Below the pieces are notes generated by a model. The model was not told where the DNA came from and did no database searches. It was given only the letters and a program-made list of their open reading frames with translations. The position numbers and the translations under genes were made by a program. 12,689 nucleotides of DNA from an uncultured Caldilineales bacterium (GTDB lineage Bacteria > Chloroflexota > Anaerolineae > JAAEKA01), in NCBI GenBank assembly GCA_937907455.1, contig CALESQ010000031.1, forward strand, positions 1-12,689. The letters are read 5' to 3'. How positions within the stretch are numbered: position 1 is the stretch's first letter; each line of letters starts with the position of its first letter. Of this stretch, positions 1-7,748 are shown piece by piece.

Positions 1-40
1 AGCACATCTTCGCTCTTGGAAAGACACGCCGTTCCAACTT

Positions 41-69
41 TTGTCAGTCAATCAGCTGTGTGATATAGT
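41..69 (+). promoter_or_regulatory. Candidate sigma-70-type promoter of nrfHA
   Basis: A -35 box TTGTCA (41-46) is followed after a 17-bp spacer by a -10 box TATAGT (64-69). TG at 61-62 gives an extended -10 (TGnTATAGT). Each hexamer matches the consensus at 5 of 6 positions. A start site near 76 would leave a leader of about 55 nt before nrfH. I saw no clear FNR-type (TTGAT-N4-ATCAA) site beside it. Confidence 0.6.
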
Positions 70-130
70 GTAATCATCGTCCCTCTGCCGGTTGCAAAAT
101 CGGCTGTTTACCTGTCGAAAGGAGCATTTT

Positions 131-610
131 ATGGAGAAACCCAAAGCCAAGCGTGCGTCTCCATCACCTTTGCGCGTTTGGGCGATTGCTGCCGTGGCTG
201 CCCTGGGAGTATTGATCGGGTTAAGTGTTTTCACGTTTGTTTATGCGCAAGGCACTTCTTACCTGTCCAATGATCCCAATGCATGCATGAACTGTCACAT
301 TATGCGTGACCAGTTTGAGGGATGGAACCGATCCAGCCATAAGGCGGTGGCAACATGCAACGATTGCCACATGCCTCATACCCCGGTGGCGAAGTGGGCC
401 ATGAAGGGGCTGAACGGTTTCAAGCATAGCTTTGCCTTCACCACGGGCGCTTTCCCTGAACCGATCCGCATCACGCAGTTGAATGCGGAGGTAGCTCAAG
501 AGAACTGTATTGATTGCCACGCCACTTTGGTCAGCGAAATCGGGGATGCCACCCACGACAGCGAACGGCGTTGTGTGACGTGCCATGCTAATCCCGGTCA
601 TGGTCGCTGA
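131..610 (+). CDS. nrfH: NrfH, tetraheme quinol dehydrogenase subunit of cytochrome c nitrite reductase
   Basis: NrfH is the membrane-anchored tetraheme cytochrome c of the NapC/NirT family. It oxidises menaquinol and passes electrons to NrfA on the outer face of the membrane. The 159-residue protein has one N-terminal membrane helix (about residues 14-39) and four CxxCH heme sites (C52-H56, C76-H80, C126-H130, C148-H152). The first is CMNCHIM, the CxxCHxM form typical of NrfH, in which the Met (M58) rather than a His ligates heme 1. The stretch around K88 and GLNGFKHSFAFTTG (93-106) is also NrfH-like. I chose the ATG at 131 over an upstream in-frame ATG at 92 because AAGGAG (119-124) lies 6 nt before it and the upstream residues do not resemble the family. 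nrfA follows after 18 nt, so the two are cotranscribed and should form one complex. Confidence 0.95.
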   Translation: MEKPKAKRASPSPLRVWAIAAVAALGVLIGLSVFTFVYAQGTSYLSNDPNACMNCHIMRDQFEGWNRSSHKAVATCNDCHMPHTPVAKWAMKGLNGFKHSFAFTTGAFPEPIRITQLNAEVAQENCIDCHATLVSEIGDATHDSERRCVTCHANPGHGR

Positions 611-628
611 CCCCATTCGGAGTTCACT

Positions 629-1936
<1,308 letters not shown>

Positions 1937-1957
1937 TGGCAGCGGTTGATCGTATGG

Positions 1958-1989
1958 AAAAGGCCACACCCGAGGGTGTGGCCTTTTTT
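1958..1989 (+). terminator. Intrinsic terminator after nrfA
   Basis: A 9-bp G+C-rich stem (GGCCACACC, 1962-1970, with GGTGTGGCC, 1975-1983) and a CGAG tetraloop are flanked by AAAA (1958-1961) and a six-T tract (1984-1989). The stem starts about 25 nt after the nrfA stop. Read on the - strand the same stem is followed by TTTT, so it may also stop transcripts coming from the convergent acetyltransferase gene. Confidence 0.93.
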
Positions 1990-2081
1990 GTTGGCGTCAG
2001 CATGAAGTGGCCTTAGTGAAGGGGGTTTACTGCCTGAGAGTACGAAGCGACCTTAGCCATTGGAAAGTTGCAGTGGCAGTT

Positions 2082-2639
2082 TTATAGTTCGAGATGGCGG
2101 ATTACGCGTGCCGGGTTGCCTGCCACGACTGTGTTGGCAGCGACCGCGCGCGTGACCACTGCACCTGCACCCACCACCGCGTTGCGGCCTACGGTCACGC
2201 CCGGCAGCAGGATGGCTCCGCCGCCGATCCAGACGTTTTCGTCAATCGTCACCGGGTATGCAGTTTCCCAGCCGTCGTTGCGTTCGGCTGCCTCCAGCGG
2301 GTGCGCCGCGGTGTAAATCTGTACGTTGGGGCCGATCATCACATGGTTGCCGATGGTGACCGCGGCGTTGTCCAGGATGGTGCAGCCAAAGTTGATAAAC
2401 ACATGGTCGCTCAAGGCGATGTGCCGTCCATAGCTGCAATAGAAGGGTGGCTCAATCCACGATTGCACGCCAAGGCTGTGCAGCAGGCTGACAAGCAACT
2501 CTTGCTGCTGCACCGGATCTGAGGTGAGGTTGTATTGGCGGAATAGCTCCTGCGCACGGGCGCGCAGCGCGGCCAGCTCCGGCTCAAGGCAGTTGTAGCG
2601 TTCACTGGCCAGCATGGCCTGATAGGCGGAAGAAGGCAT
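2082..2639 (-). CDS. maa: Maltose/galactoside O-acetyltransferase family protein (left-handed beta-helix)
   Basis: This is a cytoplasmic acetyl-CoA-dependent sugar O-acetyltransferase of the Maa/LacA/NodL group. The 185 residues match the usual family length. Residues 10-37 (with ERYNCLEPEL) form the N-terminal Maa helical domain. From about residue 70 the chain is hexapeptide repeat, with runs such as VTIGNHVMIGPNVQIYTAAHP, and the catalytic His is H113. The C-terminal part NVWIGGGAILLPGVTVG and AGNPARVIR is the classic coil end. The physiological acceptor (maltose, glucose, galactoside or a Nod-like oligosaccharide) cannot be read from sequence. The start lies 13 nt after the stop of the small glycine-zipper gene, so the two are probably cotranscribed. 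I see no good Shine-Dalgarno sequence ahead of this start. The gene runs convergently toward nrfA. Confidence 0.9.
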   Translation of the reverse strand: MPSSAYQAMLASERYNCLEPELAALRARAQELFRQYNLTSDPVQQQELLVSLLHSLGVQSWIEPPFYCSYGRHIALSDHVFINFGCTILDNAAVTIGNHVMIGPNVQIYTAAHPLEAAERNDGWETAYPVTIDENVWIGGGAILLPGVTVGRNAVVGAGAVVTRAVAANTVVAGNPARVIRHLEL

Positions 2640-2652
2640 CGCAGGGAATGGT

Positions 2653-2835
2653 CTAGCGTTGGCTGAGCCACGCGCCCAGAGCTGTACCGAAGGCCAGGCC
2701 CGCGCCTACCCCCACAGCCAGCCACAGTGCCAGGTTATCGGTGGCTATGCCCAACACCACGCCGAAAACGATGCCCAGTGCCGCACCCAGGGAAATCCCA
2801 AGGGCTTGTTTGTTGTTTGCATCAGGTTGGTTCAT
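2653..2835 (-). CDS. Small membrane protein with two glycine-zipper helices
   Basis: This is a 60-residue protein of unknown function. After a polar N-terminus (1-10) come two hydrophobic helices joined by a short TDNLA turn. In helix 1 glycines fall at 13, 17, 21, 25 and 29. In helix 2 they fall at 42, 46, 50 and 54. Both are perfect GxxxG ladders, so the protein should fold as a tightly packed membrane hairpin that may oligomerise. The C-terminus is a short basic tail (LSQR). I place the start at the ATG at 2835 (MNQPDANN). A longer in-frame reading to 2871 would start inside the predicted promoter. There is no Shine-Dalgarno sequence; the -10 box ends 7 nt before this ATG, which suggests a leaderless mRNA. 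maa follows after 13 nt. Confidence 0.72.
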   Translation of the reverse strand: MNQPDANNKQALGISLGAALGIVFGVVLGIATDNLALWLAVGVGAGLAFGTALGAWLSQR

Positions 2836-2842
2836 GGATGGG

Positions 2843-2871
2843 ATTATATCCCTGCTTTTGCCTGGCAGCAA
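2843..2871 (-). promoter_or_regulatory. Promoter of the glycine-zipper/maa pair, probably giving a leaderless mRNA
   Basis: On the - strand a -35 TTGCTG (2871-2866) is followed by a 17-bp spacer and a perfect -10 TATAAT (2848-2843). Seven bases separate the -10 from the ATG at 2835, so the predicted first transcribed base falls on or next to the start codon. The promoter lies between the DUF1361 stop (2890) and the small gene, making the latter independently expressed. Confidence 0.6.
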
Positions 2872-2889
2872 TCTGAGGCGCTTCGGTGC

Positions 2890-3537
2890 TTATGTGGCTG
2901 TTTCAGGTGCAGCCGTTTCGTTCACCAGCCAGTAGACGTAGATCAGTACCGCGGCAAAAAGCACGGTCATGCCCCATAGACGCCAGTGGCTGAGCGGATT
3001 GGCTACGTAACCGGCCATCTCCAGCAGCAGGCGGGGCCGGGTCAGCAGGTCCCAACTGTTCCAGCGCAGCGTACGGCCCAAAGCCATGCCCAACCCGCTC
3101 AAGGCGAGGCTAAGCAGGGCCAGCGCGCGCCCGGCGACTGCACCCCAGTGACCTTCTGCCAGCGTTTGCATCCAACGCAGCGACAGCAAGCCCAGCGCCA
3201 GCCCACACAGCGCGGCCAGCAGCAGCAGCATTGCATCTACCAGCACCAGACCGCCGTCGCTGTAACGAATGTGGATCAGATCGGTGATCAGGTAGGGCGC
3301 ATTGGGCAGAAAGAGCAGCCAAAGCAGGCTGAACAGCACAGCCACGCCGCGGGCACGGGCTACACTGAGGCGCACCAAACCGGCAAAAGCCAGCGGCAGG
3401 GTGGCAAGCAGCAGGTTCCACAGCAAAAAGGCGTAGGTCGGCGCGCCAGTGTAGGCCATGCGCACTTGTAATAAGGCCACAAAAGTTGCACAGCCAACGG
3501 TGATTTTAAGGATAGGGCGGAATTCGTGTGTTGACAT
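2890..3537 (-). CDS. DUF1361 family integral membrane protein
   Basis: This is a 215-residue membrane protein of the DUF1361 family, whose function is not established. The family signature is visible in LLWNLLLATLPLAF (about 37-50), LFLPNAPYLITDLIHI (about 74-89) and the late motif LGRTLRWNSWDLL (about 152-164). About six or seven membrane helices are likely, with the NAPY and RWNSWD motifs near the membrane face. The start is taken at MSTHEFRP (3537) because the 27 residues upstream (MLSYSVATTC...) do not look like a family N-terminus. The evidence for that choice is moderate since no strong Shine-Dalgarno sequence is present. It lies upstream of the glycine-zipper gene on the same strand with a 54-nt gap that contains a promoter. 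Confidence 0.82.
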   Translation of the reverse strand: MSTHEFRPILKITVGCATFVALLQVRMAYTGAPTYAFLLWNLLLATLPLAFAGLVRLSVARARGVAVLFSLLWLLFLPNAPYLITDLIHIRYSDGGLVLVDAMLLLLAALCGLALGLLSLRWMQTLAEGHWGAVAGRALALLSLALSGLGMALGRTLRWNSWDLLTRPRLLLEMAGYVANPLSHWRLWGMTVLFAAVLIYVYWLVNETAAPETAT

Positions 3538-3720
3538 AATCGTAATTCTTGACTCGTAACTGATGTTGTGCAGCGCACCGCCGGTGGAGCAGGTGGTGGC
3601 GACGCTGTAACTTAGCATGGCGTTGCGGTCTTTACTCTTCTGCTTTGAGCGATCCCTTCCGAATTGCCAATCTTCGCCTCAACTGGTGCGAGGTTGTAGA
3701 TACTTCTTGCTTCTTACAGC

Positions 3721-5235
3721 TTACATCCCGCTTTTGAGCGCGTTCCAGGCGCGCCAGCGGGCCAGGTTGAAGGAGGGCCAGTGCTGCCATGCGCGCGCGT
3801 TGTTTGCCATTTGCTTGTACTGCTGCTCGAGAACATCGTCGAGATCGGCGCGGTCGGCGGGGTTGAGTTGGGCGCGTGCCGCCAGCAGCGCGGGCACGGC
3901 ATCTTCGGAAAGCTGGCTGAAATAGGCCACGTCAATGTGTTCGCTGTAGAGGTCGGTTTTGTTGCTTAAGATGCCGGCCTGATACCGGGCCATGTTCTGG
4001 CGCACAATGAAGGCATCGGGGTTGAGCAGGGTGAGCGAGGCTACAAAGCCCAGTCCGGCAGCCAACACGCCGACAGCAAAGAGCCGCGGTTGCCACCAGC
4101 GTGTCACAACGAACCACAGCAACAGCAGTCCCAGCCACACCATAAACACATGCGGATAGATGCGCATCTGCGTGAAGCCGTAGGCTTCCTCGTACAGCAG
4201 CAGGCGCTTGAAGGCTGAAACCAGCATCACCGTGGTAAGCAGCACCATCAGCGTGCTGCTGGCATTGAAAAAGCGCTGCTGCCGCGGCGTATCGCGTCGG
4301 CTGAGTGCATCCAGCCCTACCAACAGGCCCAGCACACCCAGCGCCACCATCACCAGCTCGCCAAAGCCGCGCCGCGCGTATTCGGCATAGGTGAACCCCT
4401 CGGGTTGGATGTTATGCAGGCCGCCAAAGAGATAGGAGAGCTGGATAGCCACGAAGACCAGAAAAAGCAGATTGACCGCGTTGAGCAGCACCACGCTTTC
4501 CGTGGCGCCGATAAGGCGCGGCAGCGCCAGCCCCTGGGTAGCCAAAGACCCTGTTGGCTGGGTGTTTTCGGCTTTGCGCCAGACAAGTTGGGCCAGACCA
4601 CCGGCTACCAGCCAGCCGACACCCAGCATCAGCACGCCGCGGGCAATCCATTCATCCAGGTTTTCGAGGAAGTCAAGCCGCAGCAAGCGTTCGGCCAGAT
4701 CGGCAAATACCATATCAGCAGCCATCAGCAATGTGCCGAAGACCAGCAGCACCGGCAGAGCCAGCAGCAGGCCACGCAGCACGGGGGCGGCACGGTGTCC
4801 CTGGCCGTGCAGTCGCTCTGATTGGTCGCGCCCGCTACCGGCCAGCGCTTCTATGCCGCGGATCAGGGCCAGCACCAACGCCTGCGCCGGTGCCAGCAGG
4901 TGCGCAGCCAGCGCCAGGGTATGCACGTTTTGCCGCGCCAGATAGAGCGCGATCAATGACAGCATCACCAACACTGCCATCAGATTGAGCGCAATCAAAA
5001 AGCCATTGGCACGCACGGCCACCGTAGTGCTGAAAAAGAGCAACGCAGCCACCAGCCACAGGTTCGCGCGCGTGAGGGGCGTTTTCGTCCAGTGCAGGGT
5101 TGCGGCTACGCCTGCCAGCAACAAGCAGGTGAACAGCAGCACGGAAATGCCCGGCAGCTTGCCGTAGAACAGCACGTTGAAAAGAAATCCGGCGATCAGG
5201 CCGGCCAGCAGGAAACGCAGGGGATGTTTTGGCAT
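3721..5235 (-). CDS. Large polytopic membrane protein, DUF4153/DUF4173 type
   Basis: This is a 504-residue integral membrane protein with about twelve hydrophobic segments and a soluble C-terminal tail. The features I associate with the DUF4153/DUF4173 families are an N-terminal GLIAGFLFNVLFYGKLPGIS block, a central YAEYARRGFGELV block, YEEAYGFTQMRIY and a C-terminal NPDAFIVRQNMARY followed by LYSEHIDVAYFSQLSEDAVPAL. The function of these families is unknown. I start it at the ATG at 5235 (MPKHPLRF), where GGAG sits 6 nt upstream. The frame stays open for 58 more codons upstream, but those residues (VYLST, TCLPVYVFTCL) are simply the translation of a short DNA repeat array and should not be annotated as protein. 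It is separated from the DUF1361 gene by 183 nt in which I see no gene. Confidence 0.85.
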   Translation of the reverse strand: MPKHPLRFLLAGLIAGFLFNVLFYGKLPGISVLLFTCLLLAGVAATLHWTKTPLTRANLWLVAALLFFSTTVAVRANGFLIALNLMAVLVMLSLIALYLARQNVHTLALAAHLLAPAQALVLALIRGIEALAGSGRDQSERLHGQGHRAAPVLRGLLLALPVLLVFGTLLMAADMVFADLAERLLRLDFLENLDEWIARGVLMLGVGWLVAGGLAQLVWRKAENTQPTGSLATQGLALPRLIGATESVVLLNAVNLLFLVFVAIQLSYLFGGLHNIQPEGFTYAEYARRGFGELVMVALGVLGLLVGLDALSRRDTPRQQRFFNASSTLMVLLTTVMLVSAFKRLLLYEEAYGFTQMRIYPHVFMVWLGLLLLWFVVTRWWQPRLFAVGVLAAGLGFVASLTLLNPDAFIVRQNMARYQAGILSNKTDLYSEHIDVAYFSQLSEDAVPALLAARAQLNPADRADLDDVLEQQYKQMANNARAWQHWPSFNLARWRAWNALKSGM

Positions 5236-5260
5236 GGAAAGCTCCAGTTGGTCGTAAGGG

Positions 5261-5396
5261 GTAAGGAGGCAAGTAAACACGTAGACAGGTAAACACGTAG
5301 ACAGGTAAACACGTAGACAAGTACGCCGGAGGCGGGTAGACAAGTAGACAAGTACATCAGAGGCAAGTAAGTCGGAGGCGGGTATGCCGGAGGCTT
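5261..5396. repeat. Modular short-repeat array in which every unit begins with GTA
   Basis: On the + strand, 5273-5396 can be cut without remainder into units that all start with GTA. Eight are 8-mers of the form GTARACAN: six in a row at 5273-5320 (alternating GTAAACAC and GTAGACAG/A) and two at 5336-5351. Four are 15-mers of the form GTAnnnCnGAGGCnn at 5321-5335, 5352-5366, 5367-5381 and 5382-5396. A shortened form, GTAAGGAGGCAA, precedes the array at 5261-5272. It lies 25 bp upstream of the DUF4173-type gene and transcripts of that gene may cross it. It is not a CRISPR array, because the units are contiguous and there are no unique spacers. Confidence 0.85.
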
Positions 5397-5561
5397 TTAC
5401 CGCTGTCACTCCGAACGCAGTGAGGAGTCCCCCTGTGCGTTGGTGGGGAATTCCTCAGCTCTGCCGGGTCTCTAGCCCGGCTGCTGCTTGCCCCGGAGAT
5501 CATCGGCCTGGTTAAGATCATCAAGGCAAGGATGGCACATTTTGCTGCGCTTGTGTTCCGC
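5397..5561. other. Non-coding spacer with two small hairpins
   Basis: No credible gene is present between the GTA array and the DUF3955 stop. Two inverted repeats are visible: ACTCC/GGAGT at 5408-5428 and GCCGGG/CCCGGC at 5463-5481 with a 7-nt loop. Neither is followed by a T tract on either strand, so I do not call them terminators. The 5400-5430 stretch has the look of a dispersed intergenic repeat, but only one copy occurs here. Confidence 0.5.
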
Positions 5562-5792
5562 TTATCTTTTGCCGGTGCTTTTTTGTGCCAGGCGCGCCAG
5601 GATAGCCGCACCCCCGGCAATGACGCTGGCCATGAAGAACAACCAAAACAACGGGATTAAAAAGAAAGGCTCATGCAGGATACCCTGCGCGTCCACTTCT
5701 GAGCCGATCACGTTAAAGGTAACCGCACAAGCTGCGGCTGCACCCAACAGAAGGATACTCAACCAGGATGAAATTCTCATTGCTATGTTCAT
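5562..5792 (-). CDS. Small DUF3955-type membrane protein
   Basis: This is a 76-residue protein with two hydrophobic helices (about 9-24 and 43-66) and a basic C-terminal tail. The loop between them, NVIGSEVDAQGILHEPFFLIPLFWL (about residues 26-50), matches what I know of DUF3955: a short two-helix family with an IGS-VD-G-L-EPFFLIP signature and no assigned function. I chose the ATG at 5792, which has AAGGA and GGAA upstream. An internal ATG at 5780 is possible. The open frame continues upstream to 5996 but passes through the predicted promoter, so the longer form is unlikely. It stands alone between the cyd operon and the DUF4173-type gene. Confidence 0.72.
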   Translation of the reverse strand: MNIAMRISSWLSILLLGAAAACAVTFNVIGSEVDAQGILHEPFFLIPLFWLFFMASVIAGGAAILARLAQKSTGKR

Positions 5793-5829
5793 CTTTTTCC
5801 GGTTCCTTTTCGTTATGGATCTTTGTGGG

Positions 5830-5858
5830 ATAATGATCGTGTAAAACTTTGATGTCAG
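5830..5858 (-). promoter_or_regulatory. Candidate promoter of the DUF3955 gene
   Basis: On the - strand CTGACA (5858-5853, 5 of 6 matches to -35) is followed by a 17-bp spacer and CATTAT (5835-5830, 4 of 6 matches to -10). The start site would be near 5823, giving a leader of about 30 nt. Confidence 0.5.
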
Positions 5859-6046
5859 GCTGGTGGAATGTGGCAGCGTACTCATCCCGCTCAATCTCGC
5901 TCTCGCCATCAAGGCACCAGATTTAAATCGCTCTTTCGCATTGGTGTGCCCACGAGGAGAAATCCGGCTGCCTGCCATTCCACAAGCCTGCCCCATCGTA
6001 CCAAATAGTCCCCGGCCTTTTCAACTCCCCAAATGCCACTTGCCGC

Positions 6047-6066
6047 GCACCTGAGTGCTTGACAGT
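6047..6066 (+). repeat. 20-bp direct repeat, copy 1 (just downstream of cydC)
   Basis: The sequence gcacctgagtgcttgacagt is identical to 12139-12158 and in the same orientation. It contains a small GCAC-CTGA-GTGC hairpin. A neighbouring tctgtcct (6066-6073) also recurs, at 12222-12229. The element abuts the cydC stop codon (6074-6072). A chance 20-bp identity in a window this size is very unlikely. Confidence 0.85.
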
Positions 6067-6071
6067 CTGTC

Positions 6072-7748
6072 CTACCCCAGATAGATGACCTGATCCACGC
6101 GCGCGGCCTCTGCCAGGCGGTGGGTGATGATGAGGGTGGTTCGCGCAGCCATGACAGTATCCAGGCTGTGCCACAGCGCCTGTTCGGTGACGGCGTCCAG
6201 GTGAGCGGTGGCTTCGTCCAGCACCAGCACCGGCGCGTCGCGCAGGATGGCACGGGCGATAGCCAGCCGTTGGCGCTGCCCCGCGCTGAGTAACAAGCCG
6301 TTTTCCCCCACCAGAGTGGCATACCCCTGCGGCAAGCCGCTGATCCACTCGTGTAGCTGTGCCTGACGACAGGCAGCTATCAACTCCTCGTCGGTGGCGT
6401 CGGCCTTGGCCAAATAGAGGTTGTCGCGCAGCGTGGCATTGAACAGATAGACCTGTTGCGGAACCACAGCAAACAGGCTGCGCGCGCTTTCCTGCGGCAG
6501 GGCGCGCAGATCTACACCACCCACGATAATTGTGCCCGCTTCGTAGTCCCAAAAACGCAACAGGACGTTGATCAACGAGGACTTGCCCGCGCCGTTAGGG
6601 CCAAGCAGAGCCACGCGCGCGCCCGCGGGCACATGAAACGACACACCCTCCAGCACCGGCGGCTCGTCCGCAGCATAGCCAAAGCGCAGATCGGCTACAT
6701 CCAGCGCCAGCCCGCGGCCTGCCGGTGCAACCGGCGCGGCTGCCGCGACCGCGACAAGCGAATCTACCACTGCCGGGGGTGTATCCACCAGCTCAAACAG
6801 GCGTTGCGCTGCGGCGCGGCTGCTTTGCAGCATCTGTGCCGCCTGGCTGAGCGGTTGGATCGCCTCGAAAGCCGCCATTGCGGTGAGCGGAATCAGCGCG
6901 AGATAAACGCCATCGAGCGCGCCGCGGCTGACCAGCGGAATAGCCACCCGCAGCAACATTACCCCGGTCAGTCCGGTAAACAGTGCCGCCAGCGCATTAC
7001 TCAGCCCGCGACTGTGGGCCAAACGTTGCTGTGCGGTGTGCAGTTGGGCGCTCAGCTCAGCGCGGCGCTGCTGGTAGGCGTGCATCTGGCCGAAAACCAA
7101 CAAATCGGCGCTGCCTTCGATCTCATCGGCCAGCGCGGCGGTCAGCTCGGCGCGCAGGCGCACCGATTCGGCCGCGGGCACACGGCTCAGGCGCAGCATC
7201 ACCAGGGGCAACACGCCACCCACGAGCAGGATGAACAGCAACAGCAGCGCAGCCAGCCCCGTGTTGAATGCATTGAGGAACAGGCAGACCAGCAGCGTCA
7301 CCAAAGCCGCGGCTGCGGGCGGAATCACCACGCGCAGATAGAAATTCTCCAGCGTTTCGATGTCAGCCACTACGCGCGCCAGGAGGTCGCCGCTGTGATA
7401 GCCCTGCAAGCGGGCGGGGGCCAGTGGCTCCAGCGCGCGATAGAACCAGACGCGCAAACGGGTGAGGATGCGAAAGGTAGCCAGGTGGGTGATATAGCGC
7501 TCGGCGTAGCGCAGCCCGGCGCGGGCCAGTGCAAAGAAGCGCACGCCGGTGATCAGCAGCGACAGCGCGCTGCTGTCACGCACCAACGTGGCTTTGGAGA
7601 TAAGGTAAGCGGATACTGCCAGCAGCCCGACATTAGCCAGATGCGTGGCTGCACTCAGCGCGATGCCCAGCAGCAGCCAGCCCAGATAGGCCCCCGCGCC
7701 CGCTTGTTGCCCCGGCCACAGGGTCAGCTTGAGCAGGCGGCGCATCAT
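6072..7748 (-). CDS. cydC: CydC, ABC transporter subunit of the CydDC thiol exporter (short C-terminus)
   Basis: CydC pairs with CydD to export glutathione/cysteine-type reductant, which is needed to mature cytochrome bd and c-type cytochromes. The 558-residue protein has the CydC-type membrane domain (1-320; LANVGLLAVSAYLIS at 38-52, GLRYAERYITHLA at 78-90). The ATPase domain carries Walker A GPNGAGKSS (383-391), signature LSAGQ (487-491, a variant of LSGGQ), Walker B VLVLDE (507-512) and H-loop H543. All catalytic motifs are present, but the chain ends at VDQVIYLG. It lacks the roughly 20-30 residues that normally follow (the G-x-hydrophobic-E-x-G-x-H-x-E-L-L tail). The stop sits at the edge of a 20-bp repeat. 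ATG at 7748 overlaps the cydD stop by 4 bp (ATGA), so translation is probably coupled. Confidence 0.92.
   Translation of the reverse strand: MMRRLLKLTLWPGQQAGAGAYLGWLLLGIALSAATHLANVGLLAVSAYLISKATLVRDSSALSLLITGVRFFALARAGLRYAERYITHLATFRILTRLRVWFYRALEPLAPARLQGYHSGDLLARVVADIETLENFYLRVVIPPAAAALVTLLVCLFLNAFNTGLAALLLLFILLVGGVLPLVMLRLSRVPAAESVRLRAELTAALADEIEGSADLLVFGQMHAYQQRRAELSAQLHTAQQRLAHSRGLSNALAALFTGLTGVMLLRVAIPLVSRGALDGVYLALIPLTAMAAFEAIQPLSQAAQMLQSSRAAAQRLFELVDTPPAVVDSLVAVAAAAPVAPAGRGLALDVADLRFGYAADEPPVLEGVSFHVPAGARVALLGPNGAGKSSLINVLLRFWDYEAGTIIVGGVDLRALPQESARSLFAVVPQQVYLFNATLRDNLYLAKADATDEELIAACRQAQLHEWISGLPQGYATLVGENGLLLSAGQRQRLAIARAILRDAPVLVLDEATAHLDAVTEQALWHSLDTVMAARTTLIITHRLAEAARVDQVIYLG

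Noticed and set aside
2004..2056. Imperfect direct repeat gaagtggccttag / gaagcgaccttag between nrfA and the acetyltransferase gene
   Set aside because: It matches at only 11 of 13 bases and has no associated structure or gene context; it could be chance.
5261..5396. CRISPR array
   Set aside because: Units are 8 and 15 bp and contiguous, with no unique spacers and no cas genes.
5236..5409. 58-codon N-terminal extension of the DUF4173-type protein
   Set aside because: The residues are a translation of the GTA repeat array. The ATG at 5235 has its own Shine-Dalgarno sequence and a family-like N-terminus.
5463..5481. Hairpin GCCGGG/CCCGGC as an intrinsic terminator
   Set aside because: There is no T tract on either strand after the stem.
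5357..5620. 87-codon open frame on the - strand across the non-coding spacer
   Set aside because: It covers the repeat array and the end of the DUF3955 gene, has no ribosome site, and has the composition of translated intergenic repeat.
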